Assembly: GCA_001462255.1 (NCBI GenBank)
Contig: LIUJ01000233.1
Coordinates: 1 to 8,392 of the forward strand
Length of the DNA: 8,392 nt
Direction of reading: 5' to 3'
DNA from: Fibrobacteria bacterium GUT77
Lineage (GTDB): Bacteria > Fibrobacterota > Chitinivibrionia > Chitinivibrionales > Chitinispirillaceae
Under the pieces are notes generated by a model. It worked only from the letters and a program-made list of their open reading frames with translations, made no database searches and was not told where the DNA came from. Of the stretch, positions 1 to 6,479 are shown piece after piece. The stretch's first letter is position 1. The number at the start of each line of letters is the position of its first letter. The translations under genes were made by a program, and so were the position numbers.

Positions 1-57
1 CCCTCCCCTTATATGAATTTGACTTTAATAAATTGACTTTGACGTTATCTTTACTTT

Positions 58-1476
58 TCAATCCCCTAACTCTCCCCCCAAAGCCTCCACAATACGCCGA
101 GCAAACTGCGACAACGACGGATCCCGCGCCCCCATCAACAGCACGGCATCGTCACCGGCGCCGTTATTATTTGTTGATATTGATTCCTTTATAATATTGA
201 TAACGTCGTCCCGCCCGTCCGCCGCGACCGTCTTGAATGGCACGTTTCCCATCAACTCGATGATATCTTTTGACTCGATGTCTTTCACCGCCGTACCGCC
301 GGCGTAATATATAGGAAGGAGGCACAGCGTATCCGCCGGTCTAAGCACTTCTTTGAACGTCGCCGCGTATTCGTTTTTCAAAAATCTCGTGGGGCCAAAG
401 CCGTGCGGTTGGTAGATCGCGATTATCTTGTCCGCCAACGGTTTTGCGGCGTTTACCGCGGCGCGTATCTTCTCCGGGTTGTGGGCGAAGTCGTCTATCA
501 CCGCGACGCCCATATTTGTGCGGGTGACGGCGAAGCGGCGGTCAACGCCCTTGTAATCGGCGGCGGCTTTAGAGAGTTTGCGGTCGTCGCATCCCAAGTG
601 TTTGCATACGCAAAGCGCCGCGAGCAGGTTGGACGCGTTGTGGGCGCCGGGGAGCGGCAGTGTCGTCGATACGTCGTTGAATTTAATTGTCGTCGACAGC
701 GGTTTAATGTCGGCTATCTCTCCCTTAAACGCCGCCGCGCCGTCGAATCCGAAGGTCGTTGACGCGGTGGCGGTCAGCCCGCGGAGTTTTTGGTCGTCGG
801 CGTTTATCGCCGACCACGACGATTGCGCGATTAATTTGCGGAACATCTCAAAGACTTCGTCTTCGGGTTTGTGGTCTTTCGACAGGTTGAGCACGACGCT
901 CGCGTGCGGTTCGTACTTGACGAGCGTGCCGTCGCTTTCGTCGGCTTCCACGACGAGCAGGTCGGAGTCGCCGCAATATGCGTTGCCGAGCATTCCGCGT
1001 CGTTCGAGGCTGCGAAGCGCCGCGCCGCTGATGAGCGACGGCGACATTCCGCAGGAGGTAAGCAGTTCAAAGATCATCGCGGTGACCGTCGACTTGCCGC
1101 TTGTTCCGGCGACGGCGACGCTTTTTTTGCTTTTGACGACGGAGGCGAGGAGGTCGGATCGGTGCAGTATGGGAATGTTCAGCGCGCGCGCGGCGGCGAT
1201 GTCGGGGTTAGACTCCTCGATGGCTGTTGAGACGCACACGGTATCCGTGTCGGCTGTTATGCCGCCGCCGTCTTGCGGATGTACTGTACAACCGCAAGTT
1301 AACAGGGCCTCTTTTACTTTCGCGATATCGGGAGAGTCGAGCAACCGGTCGGAACCGGTAACGGTAACGCCGGTACCGGCAAGGTACTGCGCGATGGCGC
1401 TCATCCCGGAGCCGAAGATCCCTACGAAATGAATTTTTTGTTTCTTTGTCGCTTGTGGAGACATGGACATAACCAT
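58..1476 (-). CDS. MurC/Mpl-like Mur ligase (UDP-MurNAc family)
   Basis: ATP-dependent amide ligase of the Mur family. Such enzymes attach an amino acid or peptide to UDP-MurNAc in the cytoplasm during peptidoglycan synthesis or recycling. At 472 aa it has the three-domain MurC/Mpl length. The N-terminal Rossmann-type loop GIFGSGMSA (19-27) is typical of MurC/Mpl. The ATP P-loop is GTSGKST (124-130). The central domain has EADESDGT (177-184) and KDHKPEDE (200-207), then PGAHNASN (276-283). The C-terminal ligase domain opens with GVDRRFAV (310-317) and carries DDFAHNPEKI (328-337) and YQPHGFGPTR (355-364). Several signatures deviate from textbook MurC: GTHGKTTT, DDYGHHP and FQPHRYTRTR are usual. 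It could therefore be the cell's MurC, an Mpl-type recycling ligase or a paralogue with another substrate. Three ATGs (1476, 1470, 1464) lie close together and none has a strong Shine-Dalgarno, so the start is uncertain by a few codons. It follows the L,D-transpeptidase gene on the same strand. Confidence 0.85.
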   Translation of the reverse strand: MVMSMSPQATKKQKIHFVGIFGSGMSAIAQYLAGTGVTVTGSDRLLDSPDIAKVKEALLTCGCTVHPQDGGGITADTDTVCVSTAIEESNPDIAAARALNIPILHRSDLLASVVKSKKSVAVAGTSGKSTVTAMIFELLTSCGMSPSLISGAALRSLERRGMLGNAYCGDSDLLVVEADESDGTLVKYEPHASVVLNLSKDHKPEDEVFEMFRKLIAQSSWSAINADDQKLRGLTATASTTFGFDGAAAFKGEIADIKPLSTTIKFNDVSTTLPLPGAHNASNLLAALCVCKHLGCDDRKLSKAAADYKGVDRRFAVTRTNMGVAVIDDFAHNPEKIRAAVNAAKPLADKIIAIYQPHGFGPTRFLKNEYAATFKEVLRPADTLCLLPIYYAGGTAVKDIESKDIIELMGNVPFKTVAADGRDDVINIIKESISTNNNGAGDDAVLLMGARDPSLSQFARRIVEALGGELGD

Positions 1477-1530
1477 CCGATCTTAACATCGAAAATGTTT
1501 TTAGCTATTTTATGTGAATTAACATCCGCT

Positions 1531-1729
1531 AATGTGTCGTCCCTTGCGGGACTTTTTTGTTTTTGCGATAATCTCCAACCGTAGGTTAAAACCTACGGTT
1601 AATAAAGTGTCGCCCCTATCGGGGCTTTTAATAAAGTCGCGTAGCGACGATACTTTATTAACCGGGGGTTTTAACCCCCGGTAACGTAACACCTACCCCG
1701 TATCAAAGTCCCGCAAGGGACGACACATT
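1531..1729. mobile_element. Non-coding hairpin-rich element with 25-bp terminal inverted repeats (MITE/REPIN-like)
   Basis: This 199-bp element fills most of the gap between two minus-strand genes and has no plausible ORF. Its ends, 1531-1555 and 1705-1729, are a perfect 25-bp inverted repeat. Each end is itself a small hairpin: GTCCC/GGGAC arms with a 4-nt loop at 1539-1552 and 1708-1721. Inside lie hairpin A (1577-1587 with 1590-1600), hairpin B (1612-1616 with 1621-1625), hairpin C (1636-1640 with 1644-1648, inside longer arms 1628-1637/1652-1661) and hairpin D (1661-1670 with 1673-1682). The end hairpins and B and C are variants of one motif of about 22 bp, two in each orientation. A and D form a second type sharing GGTT/AACC inner arms. 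On the plus strand the left-end hairpin is followed by a T-rich run (1553-1565), so it would look like a terminator. The right end stops 9 bp after the L,D-transpeptidase stop codon. Mobility is inferred from architecture only; no second copy is in the window. Confidence 0.6.
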
Positions 1730-1738
1730 GAATTATTA

Positions 1739-2266
1739 TCAATCAATATACACATACGTCCCCACATTGACCATATTATATAATGTAATGATATCGTCGT
1801 TCCTCATGCAAACGCATCCGTGCGAGAACGGCGTGCCTATTTTGTCTTCCTTATTTGTGCCGTGTATGTAGATGTATCTTTCGTAAGAGTCGATTTGCGG
1901 GCCGGTGTTGACGCCCGGTTCGAGGCCTTGCAGGCGCAGTATCCTTGTCAGCACTTGGTTTTCATCCTCCATGCCTTCCGTCCATATTACGCCGGTGTTC
2001 TCCCTGCTGCTGAAGATCGTTCGCGGCGGGGCGTCGCCGCCTATCTTTTCGATTACGCGGTGCAGGCCGCGCGGCGTTTTGTACGAGCCTTCCTTGTTGC
2101 CTATCCCGAATCGCGAGGTCGACGCGCCGAATACCGCAGCGTCTTGCGCTTCTTTATGGTACGTAAGCGTCTGCGTTTCGGTGTCTACGAAGATAAATTC
2201 ATCGGACGCCGCAAGCTCCAATTCCTTGCAGATACCCTTCACGCGTTCAATCGTCGTGCTTTTCAT
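1739..2266 (-). CDS. L,D-transpeptidase, YkuD family, no visible signal peptide
   Basis: YkuD-domain protein of 175 aa. The family forms 3-3 peptidoglycan cross-links or attaches proteins to peptidoglycan, using a catalytic Cys outside the cytoplasmic membrane. The active-site block is visible: HGTN (135-138), then SHGCVCMRNDD (148-158) with S148, H149 and nucleophile C151. The FGIGNKEGSYKTPRG stretch (53-67) matches the substrate-binding region of the family. Two oddities stand out. The residue two after the catalytic Cys, normally Arg (SHGCIR), is Cys (C153). The N-terminus (MKSTTIERVKG) is hydrophilic, with no signal peptide or membrane segment. The in-frame sequence upstream reaches a TAA without another usual start codon, so the lack is not a start-choice error. 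An AAGG-type Shine-Dalgarno lies about 11 nt before the ATG. It may be exported by another route, or act on cytoplasmic substrates. Family assignment is secure; substrate is not known. Confidence 0.88.
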   Translation of the reverse strand: MKSTTIERVKGICKELELAASDEFIFVDTETQTLTYHKEAQDAAVFGASTSRFGIGNKEGSYKTPRGLHRVIEKIGGDAPPRTIFSSRENTGVIWTEGMEDENQVLTRILRLQGLEPGVNTGPQIDSYERYIYIHGTNKEDKIGTPFSHGCVCMRNDDIITLYNMVNVGTYVYID

Positions 2267-2569
2267 CGCCGTGCTCGCCTTATCGGTATTGATAAAAAGA
2301 TTATATTCTCGGTAACAAAAATATTAAGATTATCGTTGATTATCAATACTTTTATTGAAATTCACCGTTCTCATTCGTCAATTCGAGCCGAAATCGCCCC
2401 TCCGTGCCGTCCTTTTTAAATATATTTTTTTTAATTTCATATCAAAAAAACTTGAAATTATTTGTAGCGTATTTTAATTTATATAGTGGTTGGCGGGCGG
2501 TAAGAACACTATAGGATGTATAGTCGGGTTCTTTGGGTTTGACTTTAAAAAGATAAGGAAAAGACCATC
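2267..2569. other. Divergent AT-rich intergenic region (L,D-transpeptidase / LOG-family gene)
   Basis: This 303-bp spacer holds no credible ORF. It contains a perfect 10-bp inverted repeat, 2286-2295 with 2340-2349, which brackets the likely -10 of the minus-strand transpeptidase. A 7-bp inverted repeat, TATAGTG at 2482-2488 with CACTATA at 2507-2513, lies 57-88 bp before the LOG-family start. The stretch 2415-2485 is very AT-rich. TTGAAA at 2452-2457 followed after 17 bp by TAATTT (2475-2480) is a possible but weak plus-strand promoter. TATAGT occurs twice (2482-2487, 2519-2524) without a well-spaced -35. Confidence 0.5.
2300..2305 (-). promoter_or_regulatory. Candidate -10 (TATAAT) for the L,D-transpeptidase gene
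   Basis: On the minus strand this is a perfect TATAAT about 34 bp before the transpeptidase ATG at 2266, giving a short leader of roughly 25-30 nt. The -35 at the right distance is poor (CTTAAT-like), so the call rests on the -10 and its position. It lies between the arms of the 10-bp inverted repeat 2286-2295/2340-2349. Confidence 0.35.
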
Positions 2570-3250
2570 ATGACGGATCAAACGCAGGCGCATGGCGCGA
2601 TGCATGACGACGTATGGCGCATATTCAAGATAATGTCCGAGTTCATAGAGGGTTTCGAGACCCTCTCAAGATTCGGCCCTTGTGTGACCATATTCGGTAG
2701 CGCTAGAACACCGGTCGATCACCCGCATTACAAGCTGACGGTAGACGTCGCGAAAGCGGTATCTCAAAGCGGCTTCGGCGTGATTACCGGCGGAGGGCCG
2801 GGCATAATGGAAGCGGCAAATCGCGGTGCGCACGACGCCGGCGGCGTCTCCATAGGGCTCAACATACAACTCCCGTTCGAGCAACATCCCAATCCTTACA
2901 TAAAAACGATGCTCAACTTTAAACACTTCTTCGTACGCAAGGTTATGTTTTTAAAATACACGTCGGCAGTAATAGTCATGCCCGGCGGTTACGGCACGCT
3001 CGACGAGATGTTCGAGACGCTTACGTTGGTTCAGACGCATAAGGTGAACGCCATGCCCGTCGTTTTTATGGGTAAGGATTATTGGGCGGGGCTCATTGAT
3101 TGGTTGAAGAACAAAATGCTCGGCGAGGCCAAGTATATCGATCCTGAAGATATCGGGTTGATTCACGTTACCGACGATCCTGAGGAGGCCGTGCGGGTAA
3201 TCCACGAACATCTTAAAAAGGGTAAGCCTATTTCAAATTTAGAGTTGTAA
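2570..3250 (+). CDS. LOG-family Rossmann-fold nucleotide hydrolase (TIGR00730-like)
   Basis: A 226-aa cytoplasmic protein of the LOG/YgdH family. Characterised members release the base from nucleoside 5'-monophosphates (cytokinin riboside monophosphate phosphoribohydrolase, or bacterial nucleotide nucleosidases). The two family signatures are present: GGGPGIMEAANRGA (74-87), with the nucleotide-binding glycines, and PGGYGTLDE (138-146), with the catalytic-type Glu. The Rossmann core begins at VTIFGSARTP (39-48). A roughly 35-residue N-terminal helical extension (DDVWRIFKIMSEFIEGFE) is typical of one bacterial branch of the family. The ATG is preceded by an AAGGAAAAG Shine-Dalgarno (2556-2564), which supports this start. 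The lysine-rich protein gene starts 53 bp downstream and shares a terminator, so co-transcription is likely. The true substrate, whether AMP or another nucleotide, cannot be told from sequence. Old annotations calling this family 'lysine decarboxylase' are misleading. Confidence 0.9.
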   Translation: MTDQTQAHGAMHDDVWRIFKIMSEFIEGFETLSRFGPCVTIFGSARTPVDHPHYKLTVDVAKAVSQSGFGVITGGGPGIMEAANRGAHDAGGVSIGLNIQLPFEQHPNPYIKTMLNFKHFFVRKVMFLKYTSAVIVMPGGYGTLDEMFETLTLVQTHKVNAMPVVFMGKDYWAGLIDWLKNKMLGEAKYIDPEDIGLIHVTDDPEEAVRVIHEHLKKGKPISNLEL

Positions 3251-3290
3251 TGATGTTTTAAATATAAACCTATTCATAATTTCCTTTATC

Positions 3291-3297
3291 AGGAGGT
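3291..3297 (+). promoter_or_regulatory. Strong Shine-Dalgarno of the H1-like gene
   Basis: AGGAGGT lies 6 nt before the ATG at 3304. It is the strongest ribosome binding site in the window. It fixes the start of the small lysine-rich gene and suggests high expression, as expected for an abundant DNA-binding protein. Confidence 0.85.
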
Positions 3298-3303
3298 AGT
3301 GGC

Positions 3304-3558
3304 ATGGCTGGAGTGAAGAAGTCCGTCAAGAAAAAGTCCGTAGCCAAGAAGGCGTCGGCGAAGAAAACCGTAGCCAAAAAGACGGTGAAGAAAGCGGCCA
3401 AGAAGACTGCGGCGAAAAAAACCGCGGCGAAGAAGACTGTGAAAAAAGCGACCAAGAAGACTGCGGCGAAAAAAACCGCGGTAAAAAAGACTGCGGCAAA
3501 AAAAGCCGCGGGCGCGAAAAAAAGAACAAAGAAAAGAGCCGCGAAAAAGACGTTGTAA
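3304..3558 (+). CDS. Histone H1-like lysine/alanine-repeat protein
   Basis: An 84-aa, extremely basic protein: 35 Lys and 2 Arg, with nearly everything else Ala, Thr or Val. Seventeen KK(K) clusters are spaced by two to four residues in an AAKKT-type repeat running from end to end, with no globular domain. This resembles the tails of bacterial H1-like proteins (Chlamydia Hc1/Hc2, Bordetella BpH1, Lys-rich tails in several phyla), which bind and condense DNA non-specifically; that role is inferred from composition. At the DNA level the coding region contains a near-perfect 54-bp tandem duplication (about 3373-3427 and 3427-3481), including a 30-bp exact repeat at 3398-3427 and 3452-3481, so copy number may vary between strains. 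It has a very strong Shine-Dalgarno, follows the LOG-family gene by 53 bp and is followed by an intrinsic terminator. A long minus-strand reading frame across it is an artefact of the codon repeat. Confidence 0.88.
   Translation: MAGVKKSVKKKSVAKKASAKKTVAKKTVKKAAKKTAAKKTAAKKTVKKATKKTAAKKTAVKKTAAKKAAGAKKRTKKRAAKKTL
3385..3481 (+). repeat. Near-tandem 54-bp duplication inside the H1-like gene
   Basis: The segments 3398-3427 and 3452-3481 are identical over 30 bp and 54 bp apart (18 codons). The similarity extends upstream with single-base differences, for example AAAGCGGCCA at 3391-3400 against AAAGCGACCA at 3445-3454. The spacing keeps the reading frame. This fits an in-frame duplication that expanded the AAKKT repeat. 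Confidence 0.8.
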
Positions 3559-3578
3559 CGTCGTTTCGGCGCGAGTAT

Positions 3579-3605
3579 CGGGCAGACGCGAGTTTGCCCG
3601 TTTTT
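3579..3605 (+). terminator. Rho-independent terminator after the H1-like gene
   Basis: CGGGCAGA (3579-3586) pairs with TTTGCCCG (3593-3600), with one G-U, around a 6-nt loop, followed directly by five T (3601-3605). It begins 20 bp after the H1-like stop codon and ends the plus-strand pair before the convergent gene at 3662. Confidence 0.85.
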
Positions 3606-3661
3606 CGTAACATAACAGCGTTTTTAACGTAAACGCCGATCCTCACTCAACAAAACGACCG

Positions 3662-4600
3662 TCATTTCAACGCGTCAAAATATTTTCCATTGCCCCACAA
3701 CCTCATAATCGGTCTACCAATTACGTTGTCTATGCGCACCGCGCCGTAATACCGCGAGTCCTTGGCGCCTACCCAGTTGTCGCCCATCAAAAACAAGTAA
3801 CGCTTCTTTACCCGAAACCCGGTAATCTCCCGCGCGCCCACGAACACCGAAAACGCCAGTTGCGGCTTAACGCCCGCCTCATCGGCATTCGTCTTCATGT
3901 ACTCACGCAACCGGTCCCAAAAGAACCAATCGTCGGAGAACTCCTCCGGTATGGAGTCCATAGGCCCGTTGTATAAAGAAAAATTCCTTATTCGGTAACC
4001 GTCGATGATGGAATCGCCGACCATAGCGAAAGCTTTTAAGCGAACGCGGGACTTTTCTTGGCGTAGCGTCGCGTAAGAAAACACCAAATCGCGTAGCGTC
4101 AACCCGGCGAAAGTGACGGTGTCTCCGGGTGCCGGCACCCTATACGGCGTCATGAAGTCCGCCGGAGAGTAAGCGGCGGGGAGTAAATTGTAGCGCGCCG
4201 TGTCTTTACGAACACCGTTGACCGCGCAACAGTTGCGGTAGAACTGCCCGGCATCAACGCTCGCCGTGTCGCCGGAAACGGCCGCGATCCTCAAAATAGT
4301 GCACCCGTCGCCCTTCTCCGGCAACTTCGCGACGGTCAGCATATTCTCAACGTCAAAAAACTTCTTGAGTACGGACGTAGCGTAAGGCGCCTTTAGCAAC
4401 AACACCCTATCGCCGACCAAAACGGTCGGTTCCATCTGCGACCCGTCGATGCGCACCGAGTCGCAAACAAAAGACTTCAAAAACAGCCCCACGGCAAGTA
4501 TGATCGCAAACCGCTTCACTCCGCGATAAAAGACCATACGCGTATCGGCGCTATCCCGCAACTTGTTGAGCAGGTCGGAGAGGCGGTTTTTGGGAGGCAT
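3662..4600 (-). CDS. Signal peptidase I homologue lacking the Ser/Lys dyad
   Basis: A 312-aa S26-family protein. It has a basic cytoplasmic N-terminus (1-30) and one membrane segment (about 31-47). Box B reads DGSQMEPTVLVGD (52-64). The box that normally contains KRVIGLPGD reads LRIAAVSGD (103-111). A VPAPGDTVTF segment lies at 155-164, with a long insert before the C-terminal box MGDNWVGAKDSRYYG (272-286) and GRPIMRLW (295-302). The layout is that of leader peptidase, which removes signal peptides on the outer face of the membrane. However, the catalytic Ser always directly precedes the Met of SMxPT, and here that residue is Gln55 (Ser54 is one position off). The catalytic Lys position is Leu103. 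Both substitutions are clear in the DNA (CAG; a Leu codon in frame). It may be a non-catalytic paralogue, in which case an active copy is expected elsewhere. A Shine-Dalgarno AAGGAT precedes the ATG. It lies 91 bp after aspS on the same strand. Confidence 0.85.
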   Translation of the reverse strand: MPPKNRLSDLLNKLRDSADTRMVFYRGVKRFAIILAVGLFLKSFVCDSVRIDGSQMEPTVLVGDRVLLLKAPYATSVLKKFFDVENMLTVAKLPEKGDGCTILRIAAVSGDTASVDAGQFYRNCCAVNGVRKDTARYNLLPAAYSPADFMTPYRVPAPGDTVTFAGLTLRDLVFSYATLRQEKSRVRLKAFAMVGDSIIDGYRIRNFSLYNGPMDSIPEEFSDDWFFWDRLREYMKTNADEAGVKPQLAFSVFVGAREITGFRVKKRYLFLMGDNWVGAKDSRYYGAVRIDNVIGRPIMRLWGNGKYFDALK

Positions 4601-4653
4601 CGCGTATCCTTATGGGTTTGATGTGTTAGTGTGTACCAAATGCGTACCTATGT

Positions 4654-4683
4654 CATATATTAATACGCATTAATAGGTGTAAA
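4654..4683 (-). promoter_or_regulatory. Candidate promoter for the signal peptidase homologue
   Basis: On the minus strand TTTACA (4678-4683) is followed after 18 bp by TATATG (4654-4659), about 54 bp before the ATG at 4600. The spacer overlaps a hairpin-forming sequence (7-bp arms 4658-4664/4669-4675), which may instead be a weak terminator or attenuator behind aspS; no T-run follows it. Read-through from aspS is equally possible. Confidence 0.3.
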
Positions 4684-4691
4684 CATTAACA

Positions 4692-6479
4692 TCAAATGTC
4701 CACAACGCGTATATGCAACTCCTTCAGTTGCTTCTCCGTAGCCTCCGCAGGCGCTTTCATCATCAAATCCTGCGCTTTTTGGTTCATCGGGAAGGCTATG
4801 ACCTCCCTTATGTTCGGCTCATCCGCCAGCAACATTATTATCCTATCGACCCCCGGAGCGATACCTCCGTGGGGCGGGGCGCCGTAGCTAAGGGCGTTTA
4901 TCATCGCCCCGAACCTCGCGTCCACCTCCTCCTTGCCGTATCCGGCTATCTCGAAGGCCTTGTACATGATATCCGGGCGATGGTTGCGTATAGCGCCGCT
5001 TGACAGTTCTATGCCGTTGCATACTATGTCGTATTGATACGCAAGTATCTCCAGCGGGTCTTTGGTCATAAGCGAGTCCAACCCGCCCTGCGGCATGGAG
5101 AACGGGTTGTGGGAGAAATCTATTTTTTTGAGCTCCTCATTGTACTCGAACATCGGAAAGTAGGTTATCCAACAGAATCTGAAAGCGCCCTTCTCAACGA
5201 TGTCGAGTTCCTTCCCCAGTTTGACCCTGATTTCACCGGCAATCTTATTGGCGGCGGTCTCGTTGTTGCACACGAAGAACGCCGCGTCGCCGGGCTTCGC
5301 CCCGAGCGCCTCCGTGAGCGCCGCCATGCTACCCGCGTCCAAAAACTTGGCTATGGGCCCCTTGGCGCCCTCCTCATTCCATATTAGATAGGCCAAACCC
5401 TGCGAACCTATCGACTGGGCGAACTCCACCATACGGTCATAAAACGCCCGCGGGCGTCCGGTGACCTCACGAATGGGGATGGCGCGGACGACCCCGCCGC
5501 CGGCGACCGCCTCCGCGAAAACCTTAAACCCGCTTCCGGCAAATATACGCGAAACGTCCTGTATCTCTATTGGAATACGCAAATCCGGCTTGTCCGTCCC
5601 GTACTTTAGCATTGCCTCCTTGTACGGGATACGGCGGAAAGGCGGCTTGTCGAAGACGTAGCGGGAAAACTCGGTGAACAACCCGTCAAACAATTTTTCC
5701 ACCACCGCGAACACGTCGTCTTGGGTAACGAACGACATTTCTATATCAAGCTGATAAAACTCCCCCGGCGACCTGTCGGCGCGGGCGTCCTCGTCGCGGA
5801 AGCACGGGGCGATCTGGAAGTACCGGTCGAACCCGGCGATCATAAGCAACTGTTTGAACTGTTGCGGCGCCTGCGGCAACGCATAGAACTTGCCGGGGTG
5901 AATTCGCGAGGGAACAAGGAAGTCCCGCGCCCCTTCCGGCGACGAACTGGTGAGAATGGGCGTTTGGTACTCGTTGAACCCCAGTTCCGTCATGGCGCGG
6001 CGCATATACGCGATTACCTTGGAGCGTAATAGGATATTCGAGTGTATCTGGCTACGGCGCAGGTCGATGAAGCGGTACTCCAGCCGCAAATCCTCCGGCG
6101 CCGGATCCTCCGGAAAGACCGGAATCGGCACTTGCTCCGCGGCGCTAAGCACCTCAAAAGCGTCGGCGGCCAGCTCCACCTCGCCCGTAGGGAGCTTAGG
6201 GTTGACGTTTTCGGCGGAGCGGTTGGCGAGGATACCGTCGAAGCAAACGACGGTCTCTTTGGCGAGGTGCGCGATTGTCTTTTGGAAGGCGCGGTCGGGG
6301 TAAACAACCACCTGCGTAAGTCCGTAGTGGTCGCGCAAGTCGATAAAGAGCACTCCGCCGTGGTCGCGGCGGTTGTTAATCCACCCGCTGAGTCTGACAA
6401 ACTCACCTACATTGGCGCTACGAAGCTCCCCGCAATGGTGGGTGCGGTAGCGGTGCGGTTCTTTTTGTTCCGTATTGAT
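4692..6479 (-). CDS. aspS: Aspartyl-tRNA synthetase, probable ATC start
   Basis: Class II bacterial AspRS, which charges tRNA-Asp in the cytoplasm. With the proposed start it is 595 aa, the normal bacterial length. The N-terminal OB-fold anticodon domain reads HRYRTHHCGELRS then SGWINNRRDHGGVLFIDLRD (residues 9-51). The class II core has SSPEGARDFLVPSR (179-192), motif 2 FRDEDARADRSPGEFYQLDIE (from 227) and motif 3 GVDRIIMLL (543-551), with a GAD-type insert between. The first usual start codon is GTG at 6353, which would delete the first 42 residues including the first strand of the OB-fold. No ATG, GTG or TTG lies in frame between it and the upstream TAG. ATC at 6479 sits 6 nt after AGGAG and is the best candidate; ACG at 6473 is a second. 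His40 in RRDHGG is the residue seen in non-discriminating AspRS enzymes that also charge tRNA-Asn, a hint only. The signal peptidase homologue lies 91 bp downstream. Confidence 0.93.
   Translation of the reverse strand: MNTEQKEPHRYRTHHCGELRSANVGEFVRLSGWINNRRDHGGVLFIDLRDHYGLTQVVVYPDRAFQKTIAHLAKETVVCFDGILANRSAENVNPKLPTGEVELAADAFEVLSAAEQVPIPVFPEDPAPEDLRLEYRFIDLRRSQIHSNILLRSKVIAYMRRAMTELGFNEYQTPILTSSSPEGARDFLVPSRIHPGKFYALPQAPQQFKQLLMIAGFDRYFQIAPCFRDEDARADRSPGEFYQLDIEMSFVTQDDVFAVVEKLFDGLFTEFSRYVFDKPPFRRIPYKEAMLKYGTDKPDLRIPIEIQDVSRIFAGSGFKVFAEAVAGGGVVRAIPIREVTGRPRAFYDRMVEFAQSIGSQGLAYLIWNEEGAKGPIAKFLDAGSMAALTEALGAKPGDAAFFVCNNETAANKIAGEIRVKLGKELDIVEKGAFRFCWITYFPMFEYNEELKKIDFSHNPFSMPQGGLDSLMTKDPLEILAYQYDIVCNGIELSSGAIRNHRPDIMYKAFEIAGYGKEEVDARFGAMINALSYGAPPHGGIAPGVDRIIMLLADEPNIREVIAFPMNQKAQDLMMKAPAEATEKQLKELHIRVVDI

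Noticed and set aside
18..40. Repeated TTGACTTT (19-26, 33-40), with TTTGACTTTAA shared with 2538-2548
   Set aside because: Short AT-rich matches; no correctly spaced -10 at either place, so not called a promoter or functional repeat.
578..1432. 284-codon plus-strand reading frame antisense to the Mur ligase
   Set aside because: The opposite strand encodes a full set of Mur ligase motifs; this frame has no recognisable domain and arises from codon bias on the other strand.
1539..1565. Left-end hairpin followed by a T-rich run as a plus-strand terminator
   Set aside because: No plus-strand gene lies upstream to be terminated; it is better explained as the end of the inverted-repeat element.
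1531..1729. CRISPR-like array from the repeated hairpin motifs
   Set aside because: The repeats are divergent, in opposite orientations and without uniform spacers; no cas genes nearby.
1820..2419. 199-codon plus-strand frame antisense to the L,D-transpeptidase
   Set aside because: Covers the YkuD active site in reverse, has no recognisable domain and no convincing Shine-Dalgarno.
6351..6353. GTG as the start of aspS
   Set aside because: It would remove the conserved first 42 residues of the anticodon-binding domain, and no Shine-Dalgarno precedes it.
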